Made by a program: the position numbers and the translations under genes. From Heritagella caecorum (GTDB lineage Bacteria > Bacillota > Clostridia > Oscillospirales > Acutalibacteraceae), in assembly GCA_904419035.1 (NCBI GenBank), contig CAJFQL010000001.1, forward strand, positions 1 through 64,000: a stretch of 64,000 nucleotides of DNA, read 5' to 3'. The notes beneath the pieces are model-generated. The model was not told where the DNA came from. It was given only the letters and a program-made list of their open reading frames with translations, and made no database searches. Positions 52,344 through 61,058 of this stretch are shown in pieces; within the stretch, counting starts at the first letter, position 1; each line of letters starts with the position of its first letter.

Positions 52344-54746
52344 TTAAAGGTTTGAAAAAATCTTTTCCGCATAACGGACCGTTTCCATCGCATCTTTTGC
52401 GTAGTGATCCGCATGAATCATAGCGGCATACTCTTCGTTCAGAACAGCACCGCCTACCACAATTTTACACCAGGGAGCCTGCTCGTGAAGCAGTACGATA
52501 GTTTTTGCCATATTTTCTACGGTGGTGGTCATCAAAGCACTAAGCCCACAGAGCTGAATGTGTTCCTTTTTGACGGCATCGACGATTGTCTGGGGGGGCA
52601 CATCTTTGCCAAGGTCGATCACGCGGAAATTATAGTTTTGCAGCAGGACTTTCACAATATTTTTGCCAATATCGTGAATGTCGCCCTGTACGGTCGCCAG
52701 TACGATGGCGCCTTTTTCCATGGAATCGGTCACGCCACTGCGCACCATCACTTCCCGCAGCGCTTCAAAAGCAGCTTTGGCGGCTTCTGCACTCATGAGC
52801 AGCTGAGGTAAATACAACGTACCGGTTTCATACGCCTGTCCCACATGGTCAAGGGCGGGAACTAGGTCTTCCTGAATCACCGTGAGGGGTTCACATTCTT
52901 TTACCCGCTGGGCTGCTGCCGCATACGCACTATCTTTCAGGCCGCGGATAATGGCTTGCTGCAACGATACTTCTTGCCCCGCAGTAGCCACGGGAGCTGG
53001 GGCCGCCGGTGTTTGCGAATAGTGGGCAATATACCGGCTGCAGTTCTCATCCAATCCGGACAGTGCCAAGAAAGAACGATAGGCATTCATCATACCCACC
53101 GCATTTGGATTCATAATGGCCGCCGAAAGCCCGTTTTGCAGCGCCATGGTAAAGAACATGGAATTGATAATATCCCGCTGCGGCAGGCCAAAGGAAATAT
53201 TCGACACTCCCAGGGATGTGTAAATCCCGCGTTCGTGTAATCTGCGAATAGTTTCCAGTGTAACATTGGCCGCATCTTTTCCCGTGCTGATGGTCATAGT
53301 TAGGGCATCGACCACGATATGGCGGGCTGGAATCCCGTATGTGGCAGCTGTCTGGATGATGCGGTCCGCAATGGCCAAGCGCCCTTCTACCGTTTCGGGA
53401 ATCCCTTGTTCATCCAGGGTGAGGGCAATGACGACACCGCCATATTTTTTGACTAGCGGGAAGATGGCATGCATGACTTCTTCTTTGCCGTTGACAGAAT
53501 TTACGAGCGCCACACCATTATAACGGCGCAAGGCCGCTTCCATCACTTGAGGGCTGGATGTATCGATCTGCAAAGGCAAATCGGTCACGCTTTGCAGTTG
53601 GTCGATCACTTCGCACATAGTGGCTTTTTCGTCAATTTCGGGAAGCCCCACATTCACATCCAGAATGTCGGCTCCTTTTTCCTGTTGGGCAACCGCTTCC
53701 CGCAAAATATAGTCCAAATCGTGATCCCGCAGCGCTTGCTTTAATTTTTTCTTGCCGGTGGGATTGATTCTCTCCCCGATAAGAAGCGGCACGTTGCCAA
53801 AAGAAACGGTTTTGGCATACGAAGAAACTACGGTTTCGTGATAGGGGGGAAGGGGTACCAGCGGAAGAGCGGCGCAGTGTTTTACCATCTCTTTGATATG
53901 AGCGGGGGTTGTACCGCAGCAGCCGCCAATCACCCAAGCCCCTTGCCGTACCAGTTCTTCCATACAGGCCGCAAAATGGGGAGGGTATACATCATAAACG
54001 GTTTTCCCGCCGATTTGACGGGGCAAACCGGCATTGGGATTCACAAAGATGGGCAAATCGGTGTGGGAGCGCAAAACGGGCAGCAAATGGGTGATCTGTT
54101 CCGGCCCCAATCCGCAGTTAATCCCGATGGCATCCACGCCTAAATGGGTCAGCAAAGCAGCGGCGGCGGCCATATCACCGCCGGTGAGCAGCTTCCCGTT
54201 TTCGTCAAAAATCATGCTGGCAAAAACCGGAAGCGATGACTGTTCCCGGCATCCCAATACGGCGGCCTTCATTTCCAGCGTGTCGCTCATGGTTTCGATC
54301 AAAATCAAATCGGCTCCGTATTGTTCCCCCAATCGGGCCGCTTCGCCAAAAGCGGTAACGGCTTCTTCAAAGGGTAAATCTCCCATGGGTTTTAGCAGCC
54401 GCCCGGTCGGGCCAATGTCCATCGCTACCAGCGCCTGATTTCCATTTTTTTCGACGGCATCCCGGGCTAGATGCAAAGCCGCTGCAATCACCGTTTCAGG
54501 GTCGGCTACCCCGTGTAATTTAATCCGGTTGGCGCCAAATGTATTGGCTTCGATAATATCACAACCGGCTTGCAAGTAGGCTTCATGAATATCCGACAGA
54601 ACAGCCGGGTGTGTCAAATTCCAAAGTTCCGGTATTTCACCGGCTGCCAGTCCTTTTTCTTGTAGCAGCGTTCCCATCGCGCCGTCAATAAAAACAGGCT
54701 GTTTGCCGAACTTTTGCCATACGGGGTGTTGAGATTTATGCTTCAT
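52344..54746 (-). CDS. metH: Cobalamin-dependent methionine synthase without activation domain
   Basis: An 800-residue enzyme moving the methyl group of 5-methyl-THF to homocysteine via cobalamin. The homocysteine domain (1-300) has the zinc ligands Cys211, Cys276 and Cys277 (GGCCGTT). The folate domain includes LLIGERINPTGKKK and DVNVGLPEIDE, and the cobalamin domain carries the B12 ligand His in GDIHDIGKNIV. The C-terminal SAM-binding reactivation domain of E. coli MetH is absent and is encoded by the gene six bases upstream. No cobalamin or SAM riboswitch fits in the short leader of this operon. Confidence 0.95.
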   Translation of the reverse strand: MKHKSQHPVWQKFGKQPVFIDGAMGTLLQEKGLAAGEIPELWNLTHPAVLSDIHEAYLQAGCDIIEANTFGANRIKLHGVADPETVIAAALHLARDAVEKNGNQALVAMDIGPTGRLLKPMGDLPFEEAVTAFGEAARLGEQYGADLILIETMSDTLEMKAAVLGCREQSSLPVFASMIFDENGKLLTGGDMAAAAALLTHLGVDAIGINCGLGPEQITHLLPVLRSHTDLPIFVNPNAGLPRQIGGKTVYDVYPPHFAACMEELVRQGAWVIGGCCGTTPAHIKEMVKHCAALPLVPLPPYHETVVSSYAKTVSFGNVPLLIGERINPTGKKKLKQALRDHDLDYILREAVAQQEKGADILDVNVGLPEIDEKATMCEVIDQLQSVTDLPLQIDTSSPQVMEAALRRYNGVALVNSVNGKEEVMHAIFPLVKKYGGVVIALTLDEQGIPETVEGRLAIADRIIQTAATYGIPARHIVVDALTMTISTGKDAANVTLETIRRLHERGIYTSLGVSNISFGLPQRDIINSMFFTMALQNGLSAAIMNPNAVGMMNAYRSFLALSGLDENCSRYIAHYSQTPAAPAPVATAGQEVSLQQAIIRGLKDSAYAAAAQRVKECEPLTVIQEDLVPALDHVGQAYETGTLYLPQLLMSAEAAKAAFEALREVMVRSGVTDSMEKGAIVLATVQGDIHDIGKNIVKVLLQNYNFRVIDLGKDVPPQTIVDAVKKEHIQLCGLSALMTTTVENMAKTIVLLHEQAPWCKIVVGGAVLNEEYAAMIHADHYAKDAMETVRYAEKIFSNL

Positions 54747-54752
54747 AATCGA

Positions 54753-55406
54753 TCAAACCTTTCTGAATGGGCAATGAATCTGTGGGCATGACTGGCATTT
54801 ATGCACATGGCAGCTTTCTTTCTGTGTGGTTAGGCCAATCAGGGCAGAAACCGATTTTATCGGAACCATTAAGCAGTTTTCGGTTACAGTCAGGCCAATC
54901 CGTTTGGAGGCTTGCAGCATTTGTAACAGTTCCTGCTGATAATGAATGGAAAAATCCCCGTAACCGGGGCTAAAGCGGGGCCGTAAATATAAATTTTCAT
55001 GGCCCATTTCCTTGGAAATTTCTGCTTCACACCGGTCGCACCAGCTTTCAATCGCCTCAGCGGCACAGGCCTGCAGAATCACCGCCATAGACATGTCCAA
55101 AACTTCGCTGCGGCGAATCAGTTGATCGACGCCGGTACCCAGTGTGGCCGCGAACAAAATGACCTCTTGGCAGTTTTGTAAATGCCGCACCATGTCGCGG
55201 CTCTGAAAACGGTGGTTCTGCAGAAAAAAGGCGGTTTCATCTTGTATATGAAGAGGCAGGCGCAAATGCGTTTCTTTGGGAGCCACAACCGCATCCAGTT
55301 GGGCGCAGGCCGATTCAATCTTTTGGGCCAACACTTCTTCCGGTTCTTGGTCACCAAGGCCCAAATAACGATAAACTTCCTGCCGGCGAATTGCGATTTT
55401 TTCCAT
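54753..55406 (-). CDS. Stand-alone methionine synthase activation-domain protein
   Basis: A 217-residue protein equivalent to the C-terminal domain of MetH, which binds SAM and re-methylates oxidised cobalamin. Family features are VILFAATLGTGVDQLIRRSE, the ACAAEAIESWCDRCE helix and LRPRFSPGYGDFSIHYQ, the SAM-binding R-x-S-P-G-Y segment. A Cys-rich end (CHVHKCQSCPQIHCPFRK) may bind metal or an Fe-S cluster. It lies between metF and metH with gaps of 40 and 6 bases, completing a split methionine synthase. Confidence 0.9.
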   Translation of the reverse strand: MEKIAIRRQEVYRYLGLGDQEPEEVLAQKIESACAQLDAVVAPKETHLRLPLHIQDETAFFLQNHRFQSRDMVRHLQNCQEVILFAATLGTGVDQLIRRSEVLDMSMAVILQACAAEAIESWCDRCEAEISKEMGHENLYLRPRFSPGYGDFSIHYQQELLQMLQASKRIGLTVTENCLMVPIKSVSALIGLTTQKESCHVHKCQSCPQIHCPFRKV

Positions 55407-55446
55407 CGGGTCTCCTTTCTTCGATGGGGAAGGGATTCAAAGGACT

Positions 55447-56316
55447 TTATTTCAGTATATCCGAAAGATTTTCCATAATGTGGCGGGCAATTTCCGGTTT
55501 ATTCATGGTGTACAGATGGATATGATTGACCCCATTAGCCAGCAGGTCGATAATCTGTTCCGTAGCATAGGCAATGCCGGCTTGACGCAGTGAAGCCGGA
55601 TCATCCCCAAACCTTTCGGCCATGCGGCGGAACCGTGTGGGCAGCGTCGTACCGGACAATTCGCAGGAGCGGCGGATCTGTTTGTAATTGGTTACAGGCA
55701 TAACACCGGCCACCACCGGAATATCAATACCTTTAGAAAGAGCCCGGTACAGAAAATTATAAAGGACATTGTTGTCAAAGAACATCTGGGTGGTCAGGAA
55801 ATCACACCCACAGGCGACTTTTTCCTTTAAGTAATCAATGTCTTTTTCACGGTTGTCGCACTCCACGTGGCCGTCCGGATAGCAAGCGGCACCAATACAG
55901 AAATCCATTCCGGTTTTCCGAATATCAGTAATCAGTTCACTGGCATAACGATACTGACGTGTGGAAGGGAACACACCGTCTTTGGGCAAGTCGCCCCGCA
56001 ATGCCAAAATATTTTTGACACCTTTTTGTTGCAAATCAGATAGTTCTGCCAAAATATCATCTTTGGTACTGGTCACGCAAGTGAGATGCGCCAGCGACGG
56101 AATGTGGTACTGCTGCTCAATAGCCGCCGCGATCTGGTTCGTGTGTCCTTTTGTGCTGCCGCCGGCTCCACACGTTACGCTGATAAAATCCGGATGCAGC
56201 GGGGCAATACCATCGATTACGCGGTCTATTTGGTGAATATCCGAACCGATTTTCGGAGGGAAGATTTCACAAGAGAAGGTAATGGTTTTTTGCGCAAATA
56301 TTTCACTAATTTTCAT
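55447..56316 (-). CDS. metF: 5,10-methylenetetrahydrofolate reductase
   Basis: A 289-residue TIM-barrel enzyme that makes 5-methyl-THF. It shows FSCEIFPPK near the start with the conserved Glu, SVTCGAGGS, ILALRGDLP and FLTTQMFFDN. It is the first gene of a minus-strand operon with the activation protein and metH, so methyl-THF is made and used by neighbouring enzymes. ATG 56316 is chosen over an upstream GTG at 56331 because GAGGCG lies just before it. Confidence 0.93.
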   Translation of the reverse strand: MKISEIFAQKTITFSCEIFPPKIGSDIHQIDRVIDGIAPLHPDFISVTCGAGGSTKGHTNQIAAAIEQQYHIPSLAHLTCVTSTKDDILAELSDLQQKGVKNILALRGDLPKDGVFPSTRQYRYASELITDIRKTGMDFCIGAACYPDGHVECDNREKDIDYLKEKVACGCDFLTTQMFFDNNVLYNFLYRALSKGIDIPVVAGVMPVTNYKQIRRSCELSGTTLPTRFRRMAERFGDDPASLRQAGIAYATEQIIDLLANGVNHIHLYTMNKPEIARHIMENLSDILK

Positions 56317-56414
56317 AGGATTTCGCCTCACTTATTTTTGGATGTTTCTTTATTATAGCAAAATCAGTATTTCAAAGCAAGAAAATGAACGGAAAAGAAG
56401 AGGGGGCATATAAA

Positions 56415-57395
56415 ATGAAAAAATGGACTGTCGGGGTACAGTTCCGTAAAAATAGAAGGAAACAATTGGCTTTCCTAATTCTTACCGGAATGTGCGTGGT
56501 GTTTTTTGTACAGAGCTTTCAGGCCTTCTGTCGTATCACACGGGAAGCTTCCCAACTAAATCCGGCTCCCAGCATGACAGTCGTATTAGACGCCGGCCAT
56601 GGTGGGGAGGACGGGGGCGCACAGGCTCCCGACGGCAGTTTAGAAAAAACATACAATCTGGAAATCGCACAAATTTTGCGCCGGTATCTGCAAAATGCAG
56701 GGTTCTCCGTTATTATGACGCGGGAAACCGACGACGACCTCTCCGACCCATCGCTTCCCACCATTCATACCCGAAAAGAAGATGACTTGCGGAAAAGAGA
56801 ACAATTGGTAAAAGAAAACAGTCCCTGTTATTTTATCAGTATCCATCAAAATAAATTTTCCGACAGCCGGTATGGGGGAACCCAAGTCCTCTATTCGCCC
56901 AACCACGAAGATAGCCAGAAAGTAGCGCAAGCGATCCAGGAAAGTTTTGCGACCCACTTACAGCCGGATAACACCCGTACACCGAAAGCTGCCACGGACT
57001 CGATTTACTTATTGTGGCACATCCAGCAGCCTGCCGTACTGGTAGAATGTGGGTTTCTATCCAATGAGGAGGATTTGGCGCTGCTGCAAAATCCTGTTTA
57101 CCAGCACAAAGTGGCTTCGTGTATTCTGTTGGGGGTAGCGGCTTATCTGGAAAAGGAAAAGGGCGTTGTAATCCCATCCGCATCATGGTATGATGATACT
57201 ATCACATTCGTAGGAGCAGAAACAACACTATGGCTGGAAAAAATAAAATTTCCTATGTCTGCACCCAATGCGGCTTTTCTTCTGCTAAATGGTATGGGAA
57301 ATGCCCGGGCTGTGGTCAGTGGAATACCATGGAAGAAGAACTGGCGGCCCCGGTACGCGCTGTGCCGGCCGGCCATGCGGGGAACCGGCATGTAA
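56415..57395 (+). CDS. N-acetylmuramoyl-L-alanine amidase, CwlD-like, with run-on C-terminus
   Basis: A zinc amidase of the Amidase_3 family, acting on peptidoglycan outside the membrane after one N-terminal helix (LAFLILTGMCVVFFVQSF). Zinc ligands and catalytic residues are in LDAGHGGEDGG, the Glu of SLEKTYNLEIA, FISIHQNKF and LVECGFLSNEED. The family normally ends near AAYLEKEKG (about 57165). Here the frame continues 76 codons with no amidase features and overlaps radA by 166 bases and its promoter. TAA and TGA stops occur in the other two frames at 57169 and 57191, so a small indel may have removed the native stop. Confidence 0.85.
   Translation: MKKWTVGVQFRKNRRKQLAFLILTGMCVVFFVQSFQAFCRITREASQLNPAPSMTVVLDAGHGGEDGGAQAPDGSLEKTYNLEIAQILRRYLQNAGFSVIMTRETDDDLSDPSLPTIHTRKEDDLRKREQLVKENSPCYFISIHQNKFSDSRYGGTQVLYSPNHEDSQKVAQAIQESFATHLQPDNTRTPKAATDSIYLLWHIQQPAVLVECGFLSNEEDLALLQNPVYQHKVASCILLGVAAYLEKEKGVVIPSASWYDDTITFVGAETTLWLEKIKFPMSAPNAAFLLLNGMGNARAVVSGIPWKKNWRPRYALCRPAMRGTGM
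57166..57194 (+). promoter_or_regulatory. radA promoter inside the amidase frame
   Basis: TTGTAA (57166-57171), 17 bases, TATGAT (57189-57194), about 35 bases before the radA start and inside the run-on end of the amidase ORF. Confidence 0.6.
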
Positions 57396-58600
57396 ATCGG
57401 GCTACACCGATCCATGAGATCAGTTCATCCGAAGAAGAGCGGTACAAAACCGGTTTTTCGGAACTGGACCGCGTTCTTGGCGGCGGTATTGTAAAGGGGT
57501 CCCTGAATTTACTTAGTGGTGACCCGGGGATTGGCAAGTCGACGATTCTTTTGCAGATCTGCCAAAATCTGGGCGATACTCACAAGATTCTGTATGTATC
57601 GGGGGAAGAGTCCGCCCGGCAAATCAAGTTAAGGGCCCTTCGTTTAGGGGTTGACCGGGAAAACCTGTATATTTTAACCGAAACCGACGTACAACTGATT
57701 TTGGAACAAATCCACACCGAACAGCCCGATTTGGTAATCATTGACTCCATTCAAACCATGAATTTGACGGAACTGAATTCGTCTCCGGGCAGCATTACCC
57801 AAGTGCGGGAATGCACCAATCTGCTGATGCATGGATGTAAGGCTTTGGACATCCCGGTTTTCCTGGTAGGCCATGTCAATAAAGATGGGGCCGTGGCGGG
57901 ACCAAAAGTGCTGGAACACATTGTGGATGCGGTGCTGTATTTTGAAGGGGACCGGCAGATGTCGTTCCGTATTTTGCGTGCGGTAAAAAACCGGTACGGT
58001 TCCACCAATGAAATTGGTGTGTTTGATATGGGCGAAAATGGGTTAACCCAAGTGGAAAACCCGTCGGAAGCCATGCTGGCGGGGCGGCCTCACCATGTTT
58101 CGGGTACGTGTGTAACCTGTGTCATGGAAGGTTCGCGGCCGCTCCTGGCGGAAATCCAGGGGCTCGCAACCTCCACCGGGTTTGGAAACCCCCGGCGAAT
58201 GGCCACCGGGTTTGATTATAACCGCATGAATCTCCTTTTGGCCGTATTGGAAAAACGGGGAGGTTACTTCTTTTCGAATCTGGATGCCTATATCAATATT
58301 GTCGGGGGGCTTCGATTGGACGAACCGGCCTCGGATTTGGCCGTCGCATTAGCGCTACTATCCAGTTTGAAAGATACCCCGATCCGGGAAGACACCATTG
58401 CTTTTGGCGAAATTGGCCTTGCCGGCGAACTCCGGGCCGTATCACAAGCACAGGCCCGCATTTCCGAAGCGGCACGGCTTGGTTTTTCGCGGTGTATTTT
58501 GCCGTATCACAATCTAAAATCCATCACCCAACCACCGGCCGGCATGGAACTGATTGGCGCAAAGTCCATTCGCGAAGCCTTTTCGGCGGCTTGTTCCTAA
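57230..58600 (+). CDS. radA: DNA repair protein RadA (Sms)
   Basis: A 456-residue RecA-like helicase for branch migration in recombination. The zinc finger uses Cys11, Cys14, Cys25 and Cys28, then Walker A SGDPGIGKST (Lys103), the RadA motif KNRYGSTNEIG (Tyr for the common Phe), and a Lon-like C-terminal domain (ASDLAVALALLSSLKD, AFGEIGLAGELRAV). GTAGGAG lies 13 bases before the ATG. The gene overlaps the run-on end of the amidase ORF. Confidence 0.96.
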   Translation: MAGKNKISYVCTQCGFSSAKWYGKCPGCGQWNTMEEELAAPVRAVPAGHAGNRHVNRATPIHEISSSEEERYKTGFSELDRVLGGGIVKGSLNLLSGDPGIGKSTILLQICQNLGDTHKILYVSGEESARQIKLRALRLGVDRENLYILTETDVQLILEQIHTEQPDLVIIDSIQTMNLTELNSSPGSITQVRECTNLLMHGCKALDIPVFLVGHVNKDGAVAGPKVLEHIVDAVLYFEGDRQMSFRILRAVKNRYGSTNEIGVFDMGENGLTQVENPSEAMLAGRPHHVSGTCVTCVMEGSRPLLAEIQGLATSTGFGNPRRMATGFDYNRMNLLLAVLEKRGGYFFSNLDAYINIVGGLRLDEPASDLAVALALLSSLKDTPIREDTIAFGEIGLAGELRAVSQAQARISEAARLGFSRCILPYHNLKSITQPPAGMELIGAKSIREAFSAACS

Positions 58601-58613
58601 ATCTTCCAATCCC

Positions 58614-58693
58614 AAAGCACCGTATTTTTTGAAGGCCCTCTGCCACAATAAAACGCAGAGAGGAGAGGGTCCTGTGAAAAAATACGGTGTTTT
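58614..58693 (+). promoter_or_regulatory. Long hairpin enclosing the ribosome site and start of the MacA-like gene
   Basis: AAAGCACCGTATTTTTT (58614-58630) pairs over 17 positions (one G-U) with AAAAAATACGGTGTTTT (58677-58693), which is codons 2-7 of the next gene. Inside, CTCTGC (58638-58643) pairs with GCAGAG (58655-58660) around an 11-base loop. The ribosome site GAGGAGAGGG and the GTG start lie in the right arm, so the folded mRNA would hide them. It could be a translational switch, or a chance inverted duplication of the gene's start. Confidence 0.65.
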
Positions 58694-59672
58694 ACTTTTG
58701 CTTACGCTTATGTTGTGTGGGGGGATTATGGCTTCCGGCTCATGGTATCTCGCCAGTATCCCTACGGTTTCTACCATGGTGCTGAAACCGCAAACCGCTC
58801 ATCAATTTGTATATTGTATGGGGACCGTGAAACGTAGCAGTTCACAAACGGTGGAAGCAGAGCAAATCCTGTGGATTGAGGAATGGTGTGTCAAAAAAGG
58901 AGACACCGTGGCAAAAGGGGACGCCTTGTGCCGGGCTGTTCCGATCGAAGAAGACACCATTGCCCAATATAGTGGGCTTGCCGATAGCAGTGCTTTTGCC
59001 GCTTTTGCCGTTGCCGGGAAAATCAGCCTGTCTGAAAGCGGTGCTAAAACATGGCTGGCCGGACAGGAACGAATTTCGATTGTTTCGCCTATTGACGGCT
59101 GTATAACAGACATCCAGGCACAAACCGATGATGTGGTCAATACGGGGGAAAGCCTTTGCGAGGTAGCCTCGGACGATAATTTGGTTGTTAGTGCCAATGT
59201 AAGTGAAACGCATATTGGGGCGGTACAAAACGGACAGAGTGCCCGGGTATATGCGACGGCTTTTCCAGATACCGCTTTGACAGCTCAGGTAACCCGCATT
59301 GCATCCGATGCCGTATCGCAGACCTCAACCACCGGGACAGACACGGTGGTTGAAACCATCCTGACTTTTTCCGATGAGGACTCTCTTTTAAAACCCGGGT
59401 ACCGTGTTCGGGCCGAAATTGTCACACAATCGACGCCTGACAGTCTGCTGCTTCCGGCGGAGGCCATTTGCTACGATTCTGACCAAAACCCCTATGTATT
59501 TACGGTTGAAAATGGGAATACGGCGGTGGCCACATCCATTACGTTGGGACATGAATATGCAGAAGGCATTCAGGTAACAGAGGGCCTTACAGCGAATACT
59601 CGTGTGATTTTGAACCCAGAAACGCGCCATGCCGGTGAAATCGTACGCTGCACGTCTTTGGAAGGAGTGTGA
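58674..59672 (+). CDS. MacA/HlyD-like membrane fusion protein
   Basis: A 332-residue periplasmic-adaptor-type protein with one N-terminal helix (GVLLLLTLMLCGGIMASGSW). It has a split biotinyl-lipoyl-like domain (EEWCVKKGDTVAKGDALCRA and SPIDGCITDIQAQTDDVVNT), the beta-barrel block ANVSETHIGAVQNGQSARVY, and the membrane-proximal end PAEAICYDSDQNPYVFTVEN. The alpha-helical hairpin is very short. It pairs with the FtsX-type permease starting five bases after its stop. GTG is the start; the region is enclosed in a hairpin. Confidence 0.85.
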   Translation: MKKYGVLLLLTLMLCGGIMASGSWYLASIPTVSTMVLKPQTAHQFVYCMGTVKRSSSQTVEAEQILWIEEWCVKKGDTVAKGDALCRAVPIEEDTIAQYSGLADSSAFAAFAVAGKISLSESGAKTWLAGQERISIVSPIDGCITDIQAQTDDVVNTGESLCEVASDDNLVVSANVSETHIGAVQNGQSARVYATAFPDTALTAQVTRIASDAVSQTSTTGTDTVVETILTFSDEDSLLKPGYRVRAEIVTQSTPDSLLLPAEAICYDSDQNPYVFTVENGNTAVATSITLGHEYAEGIQVTEGLTANTRVILNPETRHAGEIVRCTSLEGV

Positions 59673-59677
59673 GACCC

Positions 59678-60856
59678 GTGGAATATGTAGAAGAAGCATT
59701 TCGGGTTCTTTTCCGCCAGCCATTGCGTACGGTTTTGACCATGCTGGGGATTATGATCGGAGTAGCCTCCGTTGTGTTAATTGGTGTCATTTCACAGTAC
59801 GGTACCGATATGCTCAACAGTGAAATGGAAGCTCTGGGGCTGAGCAGTTTGACAATCCGGTCAGAAAACGCTGATTATAGCCCGTTGGGGGAAGAAGAAC
59901 TGCGTGTAATTGGTGATTCGGAAGGGGTAGAGGCCCTATCTCCTGTTATGATGGAAACGGGTACCTTACGTGCCAATGACCAGGAAAGTGAAGCGATGCT
60001 ATGGGGCGTCAGCAGCCGCGCAGCCAATATCATTTCGTTACAGGTGACTAGCGGCCGGCTCTTGTGTGCCCAAGACTGTACCGAATACCGAAATGTGTGC
60101 CTGATTGATGAAAGCTTTTCAAAAGCGGCCTTTGGTACTACACAATCGGCCGGACAGACTGTGCAAATCCAGCTGGGCAAATACTCGTATTCATTTACGG
60201 TAGCGGGTGTTGTCAAAACGGGAACCGGTTTGCTGCAAAATTTTTTGAGCAGCTATATTCCAAATTTTATTTATATCCCATACACAACTTTACAACTGTA
60301 TAGCGGCGGAAGCAGCTTTGATCAGATTGCCGTAAAAGTGGAGGCTGACTCTTCCGCAGACGATGTAGGGGAAGAGCTGGTCGAAGCACTAAACCAACGT
60401 ACAGGCCTTAGCGGCTATTTGTCTGGTAACCTGGTAGGGCAAAAACAATCGCTTACCAATATCCTGGATTTGTGTACCTTGATTTTTAGCGCCGTCGGCG
60501 GCATTTCGCTTCTGGTTGCCTCTTTGAGCATTATGACCATTATGTTCATTTCCGTACAGGAACGAAAACAGGAGATCGGGATAAAAAAGGCTTTGGGGGC
60601 CAGCCGGGGCCGGATTATGGCGGGATTCCTAACCGAAGCCTTATTACTGTCGGGTATGGGGTCCGCCGCAGGCGTAACCATAGGACTGCTGCTATCTGGG
60701 GCCTTGTCATTACTGACGGGGATTACCATCCATTTGCGGTCGGAGATTCTTTTGGCGGCTGTGATGGTTTCTGTTTTGAGTGCGGTTTTATTTACGTTAT
60801 GGCCGGCCAAGCGAGCGGCTGATTTGCATCCGGTCGATGCTTTACGCACGGAGTAA
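59678..60856 (+). CDS. MacB/FtsX-type ABC permease
   Basis: A 392-residue permease with four membrane helices: one near the N-terminus (RTVLTMLGIMIGVASVVLIG), a large extracellular MacB_PCD domain, and three at the C-terminus, with the FtsX block QERKQEIGIKKALGASRGRI between them. It lacks an ATP-binding domain, and no ATPase gene is present in this unit; the partner must be encoded elsewhere or be shared. GTG 59678 fits GAAGGAG spacing, and GTG 59669 is alternative. Likely a peptide or antibiotic efflux or sensing system. Confidence 0.88.
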   Translation: MEYVEEAFRVLFRQPLRTVLTMLGIMIGVASVVLIGVISQYGTDMLNSEMEALGLSSLTIRSENADYSPLGEEELRVIGDSEGVEALSPVMMETGTLRANDQESEAMLWGVSSRAANIISLQVTSGRLLCAQDCTEYRNVCLIDESFSKAAFGTTQSAGQTVQIQLGKYSYSFTVAGVVKTGTGLLQNFLSSYIPNFIYIPYTTLQLYSGGSSFDQIAVKVEADSSADDVGEELVEALNQRTGLSGYLSGNLVGQKQSLTNILDLCTLIFSAVGGISLLVASLSIMTIMFISVQERKQEIGIKKALGASRGRIMAGFLTEALLLSGMGSAAGVTIGLLLSGALSLLTGITIHLRSEILLAAVMVSVLSAVLFTLWPAKRAADLHPVDALRTE

Positions 60857-60870
60857 AAATAGATGGAGTA

Positions 60871-60904
60871 AGAATCCCGGTTCAATCTCTCCGGGATTCT
60901 TTTG
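60871..60904 (+). terminator. Terminator after the permease gene
   Basis: AGAATCCCGG and CCGGGATTCT form a perfect 10-bp stem, followed by TTTGG. Confidence 0.8.
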
Positions 60905-60924
60905 GTGATCTATAAGGGAGGGAC

Positions 60925-60983
60925 TTGACGGAAATACGGCTTTCTGGTACAATAATTATACAAAATTAAAATTTTGTATAATT
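60925..60983 (+). promoter_or_regulatory. Promoter and perfect 30-bp palindrome before the recombinase gene
   Basis: TTGACG (60925-60930), 17 bases, TACAAT (60948-60953). Immediately after comes AATTATACAAAATT (60954-60967), AA, AATTTTGTATAATT (60970-60983), a perfect inverted repeat over the transcription start. AGGAGGGAGG follows at 60985-60994, but no start codon is suitably placed after it. Confidence 0.75.
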
Positions 60984-61058
60984 CAGGAGGGAGGAAAACG
61001 ACTTTAAAGCCATCTATGGCGTATCCCAGATCGTTCTGGATTTTGGTCGTTTTACAAT

